Assembly: GCA_964574705.1 (NCBI GenBank)
Contig: CAZNOO010000006.1
Span: forward strand, 27,459 to 91,458
DNA: 64,000 nt
DNA from: JAHIVB01 sp964574705
Lineage (GTDB): Bacteria > Bacillota_I > Bacilli_A > Izemoplasmatales > Hujiaoplasmataceae
Direction: 5' to 3'
A program made the translations under genes and the position numbers. Under the pieces are notes generated by a model. That model was not told the DNA's origin. It saw nothing but the letters and a program-made list of their open reading frames with translations, and did no database searches. This document shows, one piece after another, positions 15,181 through 25,450 of the stretch. The stretch's first letter is position 1; the number at the start of each line of letters is the position of its first letter.

Positions 15181-17802
15181 TTATCTTGGATTTTTGATGT
15201 TAGCGTGAGCTGCAGCAAGTCTAGCGATTGGTACTCTAAACGGTGAGCAGGAAACGTAATTTAACCCGATAGCATGGCAGAATTCAACGGATTCTGGATC
15301 TCCACCATGTTCTCCACAAATACCTAATTTAATGTCAGGTCTAACTTTTTGTCCAAGTTCAACTGCCATCTTCATTAATTTACCAACGCCCTTAACATCA
15401 ACGTGAGCGAATGGATCACTTGCGAAGATTTTCTTTGCGTAGTAATCAGCTAAGAACTTGCCAGCGTCGTCTCTACTGAATCCGAATGTCATCTGTGTCA
15501 AGTCATTCGTTCCGAAACTGAAGAATTCAGCTTCTGTAGCGATTTCGTCTGCCAACAAAGCAGCACGTGGAATTTCAATCATTGTACCAACATGATATTT
15601 GAGTTCAACGTTATTCTCTTTAATGATCTTGTCAGCCGTTTCTACAACGATATCCTTGACCATCTTTAATTCTTTAACTTCTCCTACAAGCGGAATCATG
15701 ATTTCAGGAACCACTTTTCCTCCGCGTTTGTTCACTTCGATGGCAGCTTCAATAACGGCTCTTGTTTGCATAACTGCAATTTCAGGATACGTAATCGATA
15801 AGCGCACACCACGGTGTCCTAACATAGGATTCGTTTCATGGAGTGAATTGACGGTAGAGTTAAGTTCTTCAAATGTAATACCCATCTCTTTTGCCAAAGC
15901 TTCAATGTCGTCTTTTTCAGTCGGTAAGAATTCATGTAGTGGTGGATCCAAGTAACGAATCGTCACTGGATATCCATGCATTTCTTCATATAGACCAATA
16001 AAGTCTTGACGTTGCATAGGCAATAATTTATTCAATGCATGTTGACGTTCTTCCAATGTTTTGGAGACAATCATTTCACGCATTGCAGGAATACGGTCTG
16101 CTTCAAAGAACATGTGTTCTGTGCGGCATAATCCGATTCCTTCAGCACCAAATCCATAAGCGACTTTAGCATCTCTTGGATTATCTGCATTCGTACGTAC
16201 TTTCAATGAGCGGTATTTGTCAGCCCAAGCCATCAATGTTGCAAAATCGCCTGATACGGTAGCGTCAACGGTTTTAACTTTTTCACCGTAGATTTTTCCA
16301 GTGGATCCATCTAGTGAAATAAAGTCGCCTTCGTTATAACGTTTTCCATCGACTGTAAAGAATCTTCCTTCTTCATTAACTTTAACGGAACCAGCACCAG
16401 CTACACAGCAAGTGCCCATTCCTCTAGCAACTACAGCAGCATGACTTGTCATACCACCTCTTGCGGTTAGAACGCCTTTTGAAACGACCATGCCTTCAAT
16501 GTCTTCAGGAGAAGTTTCTTGTCTTACCAAGATGACTGGTTTTCCAGCTTTAGAAAGTTCTTGAGCTCTTTCAGCCGTAAATACAGCAACTCCTGTAGCC
16601 GCACCTGGAGATGCATTTAATCCAGTTGCAATTACTCTAGCATTTTTAAGCGAGACAGTATCAAACTGAGGATGCAACAATTGGTCAAGTTGTTTTGGTT
16701 CAACTTTTAGAAGTGCTTCTTTCTCTGTCAATTTGCCTTCTTTTACTAAATCGATGGCAATCTTCAAAGCAGCTTGAGCCGTTCTTTTACCGTTTCTTGT
16801 TTGTAACATGTAAAGTTTACCTTTTTCAATTGTAAACTCCATGTCTTGCATATCTTTGTAGTGCGCTTCAAGTTTATTTGCGATATCTACAAATTGGTCA
16901 TAAAGAGCTTTATTGTCTTTTTCCAAATCAGAAATTGGTTTTGGGGTACGGATTCCGGCTACAACGTCTTCACCTTGTGCGTTGAATAAATACTCTCCAT
17001 ATAATACTTTTTCTCCAGTGGAAGGGTCTCTAGTGAAAGCAACACCTGTACCTGAATCTTCGCCCATGTTACCGAACACCATTGCTTGTACATTGACTGC
17101 AGTACCCCATTCGTAAGGAATGTTGTTGAGTCTTCTGTAGGTGTTCGCACGTGCATTGTCCCATGATCTGAAAACAGCTTTAACAGCTTCAATCAATTGG
17201 ACTTTAGGATCTTGTGGGAATTCTACCCCTTTGATCTTTTTGTATTTTGCAAGATATCCTGCAACGACTACTTTCAAATCTTCTGCATCGAGGTCAGTGT
17301 CTAGTTCAACACCTTTTTCTTCTTTTCTGTGTTCAAGAATAGCTTCGAAATTGCTTTTTTCGACTTCCATAACAACATCAGAGAACATTTGAATGAAACG
17401 ACGATATGAGTCATAAGCGAATCTAGGGTTGTTTGTGAGTTTTGCCAATCCTTCAACAGCCACATTATTGAGTCCTAGGTTCAGAATCGTATCCATCATT
17501 CCAGGCATAGAAGCCCGTGCGCCAGAACGTACTGAAACCAAGAACGGATTCTTGTTGTCTCCAAATTTCTTTCCAACGATTTTTTCAGTTTCAGCAAGAG
17601 CATTGTTAATTTGAGATAAAATCTCATCATTGATGCGTCTGCCGTCCTCGTAGTATTTTGAGCAGGCTTCAGTAGAAACTGCAAATCCCTGTGGAACCGG
17701 CATTCCAAGTTTGGTCATTTCGCAAAGGTTCGCACCTTTACCGCCAAGAAGGTTCCGCATTGAAGCGTCTCCGTCTTTAAACAAATATACATATTTTGCC
17801 AT
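15181..17802 (-). CDS. ppdK: Pyruvate, phosphate dikinase
   Basis: 873 residues, matching the family length. It interconverts pyruvate, ATP and phosphate with PEP, AMP and pyrophosphate. The N-terminal ATP-grasp domain opens with GGKGANLCEM and contains the conserved RSGARASMPGMMDT; the swivelling phosphohistidine domain carries GGMTSHAAVVARGMG; the C-terminal PEP-binding barrel has the GTNDLTQMTFGFSRDD and GICGEHGGDP motifs. In fermenters it often runs toward ATP and pyruvate in PPi-dependent glycolysis. AAAGGAA precedes the ATG. It is transcribed alone. Confidence 0.97.
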   Translation of the reverse strand: MAKYVYLFKDGDASMRNLLGGKGANLCEMTKLGMPVPQGFAVSTEACSKYYEDGRRINDEILSQINNALAETEKIVGKKFGDNKNPFLVSVRSGARASMPGMMDTILNLGLNNVAVEGLAKLTNNPRFAYDSYRRFIQMFSDVVMEVEKSNFEAILEHRKEEKGVELDTDLDAEDLKVVVAGYLAKYKKIKGVEFPQDPKVQLIEAVKAVFRSWDNARANTYRRLNNIPYEWGTAVNVQAMVFGNMGEDSGTGVAFTRDPSTGEKVLYGEYLFNAQGEDVVAGIRTPKPISDLEKDNKALYDQFVDIANKLEAHYKDMQDMEFTIEKGKLYMLQTRNGKRTAQAALKIAIDLVKEGKLTEKEALLKVEPKQLDQLLHPQFDTVSLKNARVIATGLNASPGAATGVAVFTAERAQELSKAGKPVILVRQETSPEDIEGMVVSKGVLTARGGMTSHAAVVARGMGTCCVAGAGSVKVNEEGRFFTVDGKRYNEGDFISLDGSTGKIYGEKVKTVDATVSGDFATLMAWADKYRSLKVRTNADNPRDAKVAYGFGAEGIGLCRTEHMFFEADRIPAMREMIVSKTLEERQHALNKLLPMQRQDFIGLYEEMHGYPVTIRYLDPPLHEFLPTEKDDIEALAKEMGITFEELNSTVNSLHETNPMLGHRGVRLSITYPEIAVMQTRAVIEAAIEVNKRGGKVVPEIMIPLVGEVKELKMVKDIVVETADKIIKENNVELKYHVGTMIEIPRAALLADEIATEAEFFSFGTNDLTQMTFGFSRDDAGKFLADYYAKKIFASDPFAHVDVKGVGKLMKMAVELGQKVRPDIKLGICGEHGGDPESVEFCHAIGLNYVSCSPFRVPIARLAAAHANIKNPR

Positions 17803-17905
17803 AGTTATTTCCTTTCTATTTTAGTTTTCACTTAACATCAAAATTATACCATTTCAAACCTCAAATTACAAATAAAAACAGCCGTAAATTTTCAGTTTTA
17901 AGGAT

Positions 17906-19507
17906 TTACGCCGACATTTTTCGAAATAAAGCGCTTGCAATTTTTTGAACAACATAAATGAATACAAAGAACAGCAAGAAATTAACTCCGGAAGCAATCA
18001 AAATCAAGAATTGCCATGGCAAAACATCAAACAAGAAATACACAATGGCTCCTCCAATGAGTATAAAAGAGATGTTCCCAAAGATTCCAAGTAATGCGCC
18101 TAGACTTTGTTTCACAACTTCAGTCTCGTTCATATAATCAAATTTAGGGAAATATAGATTGATAATCGAATCGAGAGCCGAGGTGACCAGAGAAAAACTT
18201 GTGATGTAAAAACCTACGACTAAAATTCCTGTGAAGGATATCTTAAAGGTGAATGCCAGCAATCCAAGTGAAATCAAAGCGACAGGGAGCCCCAGTAAAA
18301 TATTGAATATCATCTTCGAAAACATCACTTTTTCTGGTGAAACAGGCAGACTTTTAATAATCCAGAAATTCTTTCCTTCCAAAGAAAGACTAATTGCTGG
18401 AGTGTAAAGTAGCGATAATAAGAACGAAATGACAATCACGACTAATAATTCTGCTGGAATATTCAAACCGACAGTTTGTAGCAAAATGCCTTCAATTTCT
18501 GTCTTAAAGAATAAACTAGCAACGCCCATAATCAAAAGCATGATCGGTCCTAACCCCGTGTTTAATGCGTAAATTGGGACATTCAAATATTTGTTCAACT
18601 CTTTTTGTACAAGTGAACTAATCGTTGATCGCGTCACACTCTTTGCAGGTTTCGCATTTCTTCTTGTTCTTACCGAAAGGCCCTTTTGATTTGTCACAAC
18701 GACCATTTTTTGAATTCCAATGAAGAAAAGGAAAAACGGAACAGCGCTCACAGAAACCAACAGCAACAATGAGACAATATTTCTTTGATACACGGCTTCT
18801 GCGAACCATTGAATCAAAATATAGATCTTTCCAAAGCTTTCAATAAATGCCTGTTGACCTTCAAACGGGTTGATCACTTCCGGATTGAATGAAAACGACA
18901 AATACATAATACCTAAGAATATAACAAACAAAAAGACTGTTGTTAATATCTTCGATCCTCTGAATCGAGAAGTGATTCTAGTGATTCCTAAACTTATGAA
19001 CGAAAAAATCACAGTCGGGATCAATGGAATTACAACGATTCCAATGATATAAAACAGAAATGAAATCACATTAAATCCAGCGTTATAAAAATAAGCAAAA
19101 GAAAGTGGTAGTAAAAACAAGAATACACTGAAATAAACCATGATCATCATCACGGAAAGTTTAGCAAACAACACTGTCCGCGGCTTAATTGGTAATGGGG
19201 ATAAAATCTCATAATCCTTATAATGGAACAAATAACCATTCGATCTAAATAAAGTAAACAATATAACCAATCCACTCGCATAGACAAAAGCAAACATTAA
19301 TAGCAATTCAATCATATTGATTTGAACAAGCGTTTTTCCAAACTCAAAGAAAAGATATCCAAATGTCCCTACATAAGCTCCAAGTGCATATAGCAATGCA
19401 AATGATAGTGCAATGGCTTTTCCTTTGCTTTTCTTAAAGTTGATCCCCAACAGTCGCTTCAGGGAAAAGTTCTCCTTCAAAAAAAGTTTAAGCAACTTAA
19501 GGTACAT
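17906..19507 (-). CDS. ABC exporter membrane subunit
   Basis: 533 residues with about 12 hydrophobic segments in two similar halves (both halves contain a short 'LPI' or 'LPVSPE' turn before a KxxxxxM segment, as in 'SPLPIKPRTV' and 'SLPVSPEKVMFSKM'). This is the pattern of the large putative ABC exporter permeases paired with a single ATPase. It overlaps the ATPase gene by one base. The substrate is unknown. Confidence 0.85.
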   Translation of the reverse strand: MYLKLLKLFLKENFSLKRLLGINFKKSKGKAIALSFALLYALGAYVGTFGYLFFEFGKTLVQINMIELLLMFAFVYASGLVILFTLFRSNGYLFHYKDYEILSPLPIKPRTVLFAKLSVMMIMVYFSVFLFLLPLSFAYFYNAGFNVISFLFYIIGIVVIPLIPTVIFSFISLGITRITSRFRGSKILTTVFLFVIFLGIMYLSFSFNPEVINPFEGQQAFIESFGKIYILIQWFAEAVYQRNIVSLLLLVSVSAVPFFLFFIGIQKMVVVTNQKGLSVRTRRNAKPAKSVTRSTISSLVQKELNKYLNVPIYALNTGLGPIMLLIMGVASLFFKTEIEGILLQTVGLNIPAELLVVIVISFLLSLLYTPAISLSLEGKNFWIIKSLPVSPEKVMFSKMIFNILLGLPVALISLGLLAFTFKISFTGILVVGFYITSFSLVTSALDSIINLYFPKFDYMNETEVVKQSLGALLGIFGNISFILIGGAIVYFLFDVLPWQFLILIASGVNFLLFFVFIYVVQKIASALFRKMSA

Positions 19508-20220
19508 TATGCTTCGTTTGTAATTTCTAAGAAGATTTCTTCAAGCGACTGGTCTTTAATGATTTTATCCGTATTCCCGGAAGCAACAATCTTGCCTTGT
19601 TTAATGATCGCAACTTTGTTGCAAAGTTTTTCAACAACTTCAAGTACATGTGTGCTAAAGAAAATGGCCGTTCCCTTAGAACACATCTCTTTAAATACTT
19701 CTTTTAACAAATGGCTTGCTTTTGGATCGAGCCCTACAAATGGCTCATCTAATAAGAATACCTTTGGTTCATGAATCAATGCACTCATAATTACGGTTTT
19801 CTGCTTCATACCATGTGAGTACGATGAAATTGGGTTAGATAACACGTCTTCCATCTCAAACATCTTTGCATATTTTTCAATTCTAATCTGTCTTGTGTTT
19901 TCATCCACTTCAAAAACATCCGCAATAAAATCAAGATATTGAATTCCGGTTAGAGACTGATAGATATCAGGATTATCTGGAATATAAGCAATGATTTTCT
20001 TAACTTCAAGAGGGTCTTTCTGAATAGAATAATTCCCAACTTGAATGACGCCATCTTCAAAATCAATGATGCCGGCAATGGACTTTAGGAGTGTTGTTTT
20101 TCCAGCCCCATTATGGCCAATAAAACCATAAATATCGCCAGCTTCAATCTCTAGATTAATGTTGTCGCAAGCCTTCTTTTTTCCATCATAGGATTTTGAA
20201 AAGTTCATAATTTTTAACAT
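19507..20220 (-). CDS. ABC transporter ATP-binding protein
   Basis: 237 residues. Walker A GHNGAGKTT, signature SHGMKQK (a variant of LSGGQ typical of ABC-2 drug/antibiotic-type exporters), Walker B VFLLDEPFVGLD, and switch histidine in STHVLE. It powers the permease encoded immediately downstream. GGAGG precedes the ATG and a promoter lies 20 bases further up. Confidence 0.95.
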   Translation of the reverse strand: MLKIMNFSKSYDGKKKACDNINLEIEAGDIYGFIGHNGAGKTTLLKSIAGIIDFEDGVIQVGNYSIQKDPLEVKKIIAYIPDNPDIYQSLTGIQYLDFIADVFEVDENTRQIRIEKYAKMFEMEDVLSNPISSYSHGMKQKTVIMSALIHEPKVFLLDEPFVGLDPKASHLLKEVFKEMCSKGTAIFFSTHVLEVVEKLCNKVAIIKQGKIVASGNTDKIIKDQSLEEIFLEITNEA

Positions 20221-20239
20221 AGTATCGCCTCCAATATAA

Positions 20240-20268
20240 ATTGTATATCAAATATAAATAATTGTCAA
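20240..20268 (-). promoter_or_regulatory. Promoter of the ABC exporter operon
   Basis: Minus-strand TTGACA (20263-20268), 17-base spacer, TACAAT (20240-20245). The upstream side (20268-20297) is an A/T repeat (AATTAAAAAT-type units) that may act as an UP element. Confidence 0.8.
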
Positions 20269-20353
20269 TAATTAAAAATAATTAAAAATAACTAAATTGT
20301 ACTATCGTTCTTCCTCTTTCTTTGTCTTGAGGAAGTCTTTGTGTAAAAAATAC

Positions 20354-20382
20354 TTGATTTTTATATCAAAGTTGATTATAAT
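20354..20382 (+). promoter_or_regulatory. Promoter of tRNA-Thr
   Basis: TTGATT (20354-20359), 17-base spacer, TATAAT (20377-20382), 13 bases before the tRNA. Confidence 0.75.
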
Positions 20383-20395
20383 AACTTAAGCAATC

Positions 20396-20469
20396 GCTCC
20401 TATAGTTTAGTGGCAAAACGCAGCAATGGTAATGCTGAAATTCAAGTTCGATTCTTGGTAGGAGCACCA
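20396..20469 (+). tRNA. tRNA-Thr (anticodon GGT)
   Basis: 74 bases with encoded CCA. Acceptor GCTCCTA/TAGGAGC, D arm GTTT/AAAC with a 7-base loop, anticodon stem CAGCA/TGCTG around ATGGTAA (anticodon GGT), 4-base variable loop, T arm TCAAG/CTTGG with TTCGATT. G1-C72, C2-G71, the GGT anticodon and A73 agree with threonine identity in E. coli. The short D arm resembles tRNA-Gly bodies rather than other tRNA-Thr. Confidence 0.9.
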
Positions 20470-20645
20470 TTTTCAATCTTATTATACACCATACTCCATT
20501 CACGGATTGTGGTGTTTTTATTTTAACTAAATTTCAGATATTCTTATTTACATCATTTTTTCAGTGATAAGTCTACATTTCTCGTTCTTTTTTGCCGCTT
20601 CTTATGATAAAATGTAATATTATATGTAGAAACGAGGTGATTTGC

Positions 20646-22970
20646 ATGTTGAAGTTGGAACGCGTCAGTAAATACTACTTTTCTGGGAATAATGTTGTCC
20701 AAGCTTTGAGGCGCATCAACCTCGAATGTAAAATTGGTGAATTTATTGCCATAACCGGAGAAAGTGGCAGCGGTAAAAGCACGCTTTTGAACGTACTTAG
20801 TGGACTTGATACTTATGAAGAAGGCAAACTGTACTTTAATGACCAGGACATTTCACATTATACGATTGAAGAGCTGGAACATTACCGAAAAGACTATATT
20901 GGTTATGTATTCCAAGAATATAACATTATTGACAGTTATACCGTTTATCAAAATGTCGAACTAGCATTAACCATTCAAGGGTACAGCAAAGAACAAAAAC
21001 ATGAGCGGGTTCTTGAACTAATCAAACAAGTTGGATTAACGAATGTTGCAAAGCAAAAAGCAAGTAAACTCAGCGGTGGAGAAAAACAAAGGACTGTTAT
21101 TGCTCGAACTTTAGCCAAAGAGTACCAAGTTTTAGTCTGTGACGAACCGACTGGGAACTTAAATGAAGAAGCCAGCAGAGGCATTTTCAAATTGCTTCAG
21201 GATATCAGCAAAGACAAACTCGTTATTGTTGTTACCCATGATATTACCTTGCTCCAACAATATGCAACAAGAAAAGTACGATTATACGATGGTGAAATCG
21301 TTGAAGATTCCACGATTGTGAAACCAATTGCCAATTTGTCTCAAGAAATTCAGCCGAAACTCTCAAACACTAAATTTATGGGTTCACTTCAAATTGCTTT
21401 AAGCAATATCACTTCTGTTCCCAAAAAATCACTTTTTTCTCTTTTAACCATCATTTTCATGCTTGCAACTGTGTTTTTCGTTTATAGTGCAGGAATACTG
21501 GAAATGAACAAGCCATACGCTACAACAAATCCTTACTTTACAAATGCTGACCCCAGCAGGATCATCCTTGTCAAAGAAGACCTTACCCAATTTACGACTC
21601 AAGAATTGGCTGATCTCGGCGAAATAAAATATGTCAGAGATGTATTTAGCTATGACTTGGTGTTTGATTCTGTTCTGATGTCAAAGAAATTCAACGAAGA
21701 ATCTCTTTGGAATGACTTCTTCTACTTTAAACCTCTAGCATCCGCTTCTTTGGATGAAGAGGATCTCCTAGAAGGAACGTTACCACAAAGCGAACTTGAA
21801 GTTGTTGTCGGAGATAACGGAATCTACAATCTTGGAGACGAAATCTCTATCGCCAATAGTTATTTGCTTTTTCCTTTACAAAACTTATTGACTGACCAAT
21901 TTGAATTCGTGGTTGTTGGGATTGTTAACGAACCAAGCACACTCGACGATGATTTGCATTACTTCTATTTATCAAGTGCTGGTCTGGAAAGAATTGCAGG
22001 CTCCAGCATCTATGAAAATTCTGAAATTGAAATCAACATTCAAGGAACAGAAAAATTTGATATGGCTTCAGACACATGGACGACACCAGATCTTGATGAA
22101 TTAGTCTCTATAGGCAATCGAAACTATCTGCTTTCCTATACCACGTGGGTTGAAGTTGACCCTTCATTGCAAGATGGAGAGATTTTAACGTTTGACATGA
22201 TGTATTACGATATATGCAGAGACTTTGGCTACAAGATAGAAATTCCAGACGACTCGGATGCTGGTTTATGTAATGCGAATGATTTTATTGAAAGTCATGA
22301 CATTATATATCATGCCATTACCTCTTATGATAATAATAAGCCTTTTGATACCATCTCATTCATTTCAGCTCCCTATACTTCGAGTGATCAAACATTGAAA
22401 CTCTATATGAATCAGGCAACATACGATTATTACTTCTCAGAAAAGAATTATCAGATTACACTGATTGTCAAAGATACTTTTGAAGGAAACCAAGTCGTTG
22501 ATGAAGTTGAAAAACTTGGTTATAACGTATTTTATCCTTCTCAGATCATTGATAGTAGTCAAGCATTCAACGTCGTCATTCGAAATGTTTTGATTACGAC
22601 AATTGTTTCGATAATTATAGGAGCCATCTTCTTTGTTGGCTATTTCGTCCTTCGAAACATTATTTTCAGTAAGTTAAAGGATTATCTAATTATTCGTTCA
22701 ATCGGAACCTCTAAAAAAGCGGTTAAACGTATCTTGAGTGCGGAAGTTCTTTACGTTACCTTGATTTCTATCGTATTGATATTAGTTTTTTTAATCATTT
22801 CAGAAATCTATATCAACCAGATTCCGAACATTTTAAGATATTACCGGTGGTATGATTATATTGTTCTTCTTGGACTAGTATTCTTTGTCATGGAACTGAT
22901 GGTCCACCAGTTCACCTCTAGAATCTTTAAAGTCAGTGTCGTAACGGCATTAAAGGGGGTGGAACGATGA
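20646..22970 (+). CDS. Fused ABC ATPase-permease (MacB/FtsX type), first of a pair
   Basis: 774 residues from the ATG at 20646 (GAGGTGA site; the earlier in-frame ATG lacks one). ATPase domain 1-220 with Walker A GESGSGKST, signature LSGGEKQ, Walker B VLVCDEPTGNLN and switch His in VVTHD. The permease part has the MacB topology: one membrane segment near 275-295, an extracytoplasmic domain of about 330 residues, then three segments (about 650-672, 700-722, 735-755). Such proteins drive outer-surface work or export of peptides and antibiotics rather than classical transport. It overlaps the next gene by 4 bases; the two probably form a heterodimer. Confidence 0.92.
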   Translation: MLKLERVSKYYFSGNNVVQALRRINLECKIGEFIAITGESGSGKSTLLNVLSGLDTYEEGKLYFNDQDISHYTIEELEHYRKDYIGYVFQEYNIIDSYTVYQNVELALTIQGYSKEQKHERVLELIKQVGLTNVAKQKASKLSGGEKQRTVIARTLAKEYQVLVCDEPTGNLNEEASRGIFKLLQDISKDKLVIVVTHDITLLQQYATRKVRLYDGEIVEDSTIVKPIANLSQEIQPKLSNTKFMGSLQIALSNITSVPKKSLFSLLTIIFMLATVFFVYSAGILEMNKPYATTNPYFTNADPSRIILVKEDLTQFTTQELADLGEIKYVRDVFSYDLVFDSVLMSKKFNEESLWNDFFYFKPLASASLDEEDLLEGTLPQSELEVVVGDNGIYNLGDEISIANSYLLFPLQNLLTDQFEFVVVGIVNEPSTLDDDLHYFYLSSAGLERIAGSSIYENSEIEINIQGTEKFDMASDTWTTPDLDELVSIGNRNYLLSYTTWVEVDPSLQDGEILTFDMMYYDICRDFGYKIEIPDDSDAGLCNANDFIESHDIIYHAITSYDNNKPFDTISFISAPYTSSDQTLKLYMNQATYDYYFSEKNYQITLIVKDTFEGNQVVDEVEKLGYNVFYPSQIIDSSQAFNVVIRNVLITTIVSIIIGAIFFVGYFVLRNIIFSKLKDYLIIRSIGTSKKAVKRILSAEVLYVTLISIVLILVFLIISEIYINQIPNILRYYRWYDYIVLLGLVFFVMELMVHQFTSRIFKVSVVTALKGVER

Positions 22971-25393
22971 TTCGGCTCGAGAATGTAACGAAATATTACA
23001 ACAAAAACAAAGTCAATCAATTCATCGTTTGTAGAGACATCTCCTTGACTTTCGAAAAAACAGGCCTTGTCGTCATCCTTGGTGCGAGCGGTAGCGGAAA
23101 AACCACGCTATTGAATGTAATCAGCGGAATGGATAAGTTCGACCACGGAAGACTCATCTTTGATGATGTAGTGTTTGAACGATACAATCACAAAAAGTGG
23201 GATATCATTCGAAAACACAAAATAGGTTATGTCTATCAGCATTACCATCTTCTAAAAGAACTTTCGGTTTACAGAAACATTGAACCTGTTCTTAAAATGC
23301 AAGGAATTACGAATGAAGAAGACATACGAGAACATGTTTTAAGACTTTTAAAAACCGTAGGCATGGCTAATTATGCCGATCGACTCGTCAAACAACTTTC
23401 CGGTGGGCAACAACAGCGTATCGCCTTTGCGAGAGCACTTGCGAACAACCCTGAGGTTATTCTCGCTGACGAGCCAACTGGAAATCTTGATGGAAAAACG
23501 ACGATTGAATTGATGACTGTCATCAAAGAAATCTCCAAAACCCGTCTTGTGATCATGGTTACCCACGAACAAGTTCTTTGTGACAACTACGCAGACAGAG
23601 TCATCGAAATTGAAAACGGCTCGATTGTCAAAGATTATCCAAACGATCAACATCATAGAATGGATTTCATTCAAGAACATATCATTAACCTTCAAGATTT
23701 CAAGAAAACAAATATTGAAGCCGAACAATTGAATGTCAGAAGATACACCAATAATGATAAAGTTGAATCTTTAGACATCGATTTGATTGAACGCAATCAG
23801 ACGCTATACGTCAAAATCAATTCTGGGAATCTGAAAAGAACAAAATACATTGATTTCGACAGCGAAATCATCATTCAAGAAGGCCCCAAGGAAGAATCCA
23901 TTACTGAGAATCCTTTTGTCATGAATGATCTCATCCCCAAATCTCCACTTAAATCAGAACGCAACGTTTTCAGTTGGAAAGATACCTTCCTCTACGCATT
24001 TCGGAAAATTAAAGTATTCCACGGAGGAGGCAAAATGCTTTTCTTCGTATTAATTCTCGTCGGCCTTATCGTCAGTATCAGTGTTGGCTTGGTTGGTGAA
24101 ATTTATCATGTTCAAGAACCCTATTCAATCGTCGATTCAAATTACATTACGATTTCTTTGGATAGAACCGTTTACAGCTCAGTTTTAGCGATTGAAGATG
24201 TCCCTGGAGTGGATGAACTCGTGTTGATTAACGAGCCTTTCTCTTTTATGGTATCGACAGGAAGCTATTATGAAGTTCACAACAGCATTCGAGTGCTAGC
24301 ACAACCGATAGACATCAAATATTTAGATGAATCGACACTGATATACGGAGTAATGCCTGTAGGATACGAAATTGTGGTAGACAAGAGTGTTGCGGACGAT
24401 ATTATCAATAATAACGCCTATAGAGGCATACAGAGTTATGACGATGTTTTGAATTGTGAATTTAAGCTTCAGGTCAGTGGACTAGACACTGATTTATCAG
24501 CCGATTCCGCACTTTATTATAAAATCAGTGGGATTTCGGACTCCAATTCTCTCAGTGTTTGGATGAAAGAGGAATTGATGTACAGTTTTGTCGCTCCTGC
24601 CTTAATTGATTACAGAATTTTAGAAGATCATTTCGAAATCATTTCTGGCACCCTACCTCCATCTGAATATTACATCATGTTAAATGACCAATTCCCCAGT
24701 GTTTTAGCAGGAAATATTCCTTACAACATTGGAATGACTTCTGGAACATATTTCATTTCAGGAATCTATCAAGTCAAAGTAGACGGCATTATATTTGATA
24801 CGCATAATGCCATGGTTTCATCCTTAGACTTCATTAAATCTAAATATTTCACTTACGAATTCAGCAGAGATTTCGAATTTACGGTCTTGGTGTACTCTAC
24901 GGACGTTGAAGCGACGCTTTTGGCCCTTCATGATGCAGGATACGCCGCATCGGCCAACATGTATGAACCGACAATTGCGCAGCAGATTAAACTTGATGCA
25001 AATCAAAACTTCTATCTTCTCGGGCTTGGTGGTATCTTAATGTCTGCTTTCAGTATTTTCTTGATTATGCGTTCCAGCTTAATCTCGAGAATGTATGAAG
25101 TGAGTGTCTATCGCAGTATTGGCATTTCAAGAAAAGAAATCAGAAGAATTTTCCTGATTGAAATTATACTCACCACTACCTTCAGCAGCATTATCGGATT
25201 TGTATTTATGTTACTGCTTCTCAACCAGGCACAATCTTCCTTGCAACAGATTTCAGTCACTCACTTTACGACAGGCTCTATTCTGATCGGAATTGCGGGT
25301 CTCTATATTATCAATGTTGTATTTGGACTCATCCCCATCAACATGCTCTTACACAAGACGCCATCGAACATTATGAAACAAAGCGATTTGTAG
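22967..25393 (+). CDS. Fused ABC ATPase-permease (MacB/FtsX type), second of a pair
   Basis: 808 residues. ATPase domain 1-225 with GASGSGKTT, LSGGQQQR, VILADEPTGNLD and VTHE. Unlike its partner it has a linker of about 110 residues, partly predicted beta (residues 225-335), before the first membrane segment at about 355-375. An extracytoplasmic domain of about 310 residues and three C-terminal membrane segments follow, with the conserved VYRSIGISRKEI cytoplasmic loop after the second. The start overlaps the upstream stop by ATGA. No sensor kinase is adjacent, so it is not obviously a BceAB-type resistance module. Confidence 0.92.
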   Translation: MIRLENVTKYYNKNKVNQFIVCRDISLTFEKTGLVVILGASGSGKTTLLNVISGMDKFDHGRLIFDDVVFERYNHKKWDIIRKHKIGYVYQHYHLLKELSVYRNIEPVLKMQGITNEEDIREHVLRLLKTVGMANYADRLVKQLSGGQQQRIAFARALANNPEVILADEPTGNLDGKTTIELMTVIKEISKTRLVIMVTHEQVLCDNYADRVIEIENGSIVKDYPNDQHHRMDFIQEHIINLQDFKKTNIEAEQLNVRRYTNNDKVESLDIDLIERNQTLYVKINSGNLKRTKYIDFDSEIIIQEGPKEESITENPFVMNDLIPKSPLKSERNVFSWKDTFLYAFRKIKVFHGGGKMLFFVLILVGLIVSISVGLVGEIYHVQEPYSIVDSNYITISLDRTVYSSVLAIEDVPGVDELVLINEPFSFMVSTGSYYEVHNSIRVLAQPIDIKYLDESTLIYGVMPVGYEIVVDKSVADDIINNNAYRGIQSYDDVLNCEFKLQVSGLDTDLSADSALYYKISGISDSNSLSVWMKEELMYSFVAPALIDYRILEDHFEIISGTLPPSEYYIMLNDQFPSVLAGNIPYNIGMTSGTYFISGIYQVKVDGIIFDTHNAMVSSLDFIKSKYFTYEFSRDFEFTVLVYSTDVEATLLALHDAGYAASANMYEPTIAQQIKLDANQNFYLLGLGGILMSAFSIFLIMRSSLISRMYEVSVYRSIGISRKEIRRIFLIEIILTTTFSSIIGFVFMLLLLNQAQSSLQQISVTHFTTGSILIGIAGLYIINVVFGLIPINMLLHKTPSNIMKQSDL

Positions 25394-25402
25394 CGAAATC
25401 AT

Positions 25403-25440
25403 AAAAAAAGTAGACTTGATTGAAAGTCTACTTTTTGTTT
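25403..25440. terminator. Bidirectional terminator between ABC pair and glgC
   Basis: A perfect 13-bp stem (25405-25417 with 25424-25436, 6-base loop) with A-rich and T-rich flanks serving both converging units. Confidence 0.92.
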
Positions 25441-25450
25441 GAAATCAAAT

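Noticed and set aside
20268..20297. AATTAAAAAT-type repeats upstream of the ABC promoter as a regulatory array.
   Set aside because: Simple A/T-rich repetition in an AT-rich genome; an UP element is possible but nothing more can be claimed.
20312..20338. A 7-bp hairpin (CTTCCTC/GAGGAAG) upstream of tRNA-Thr.
   Set aside because: No T tract or gene relation supports a terminator or regulatory site; it is short enough to occur by chance.
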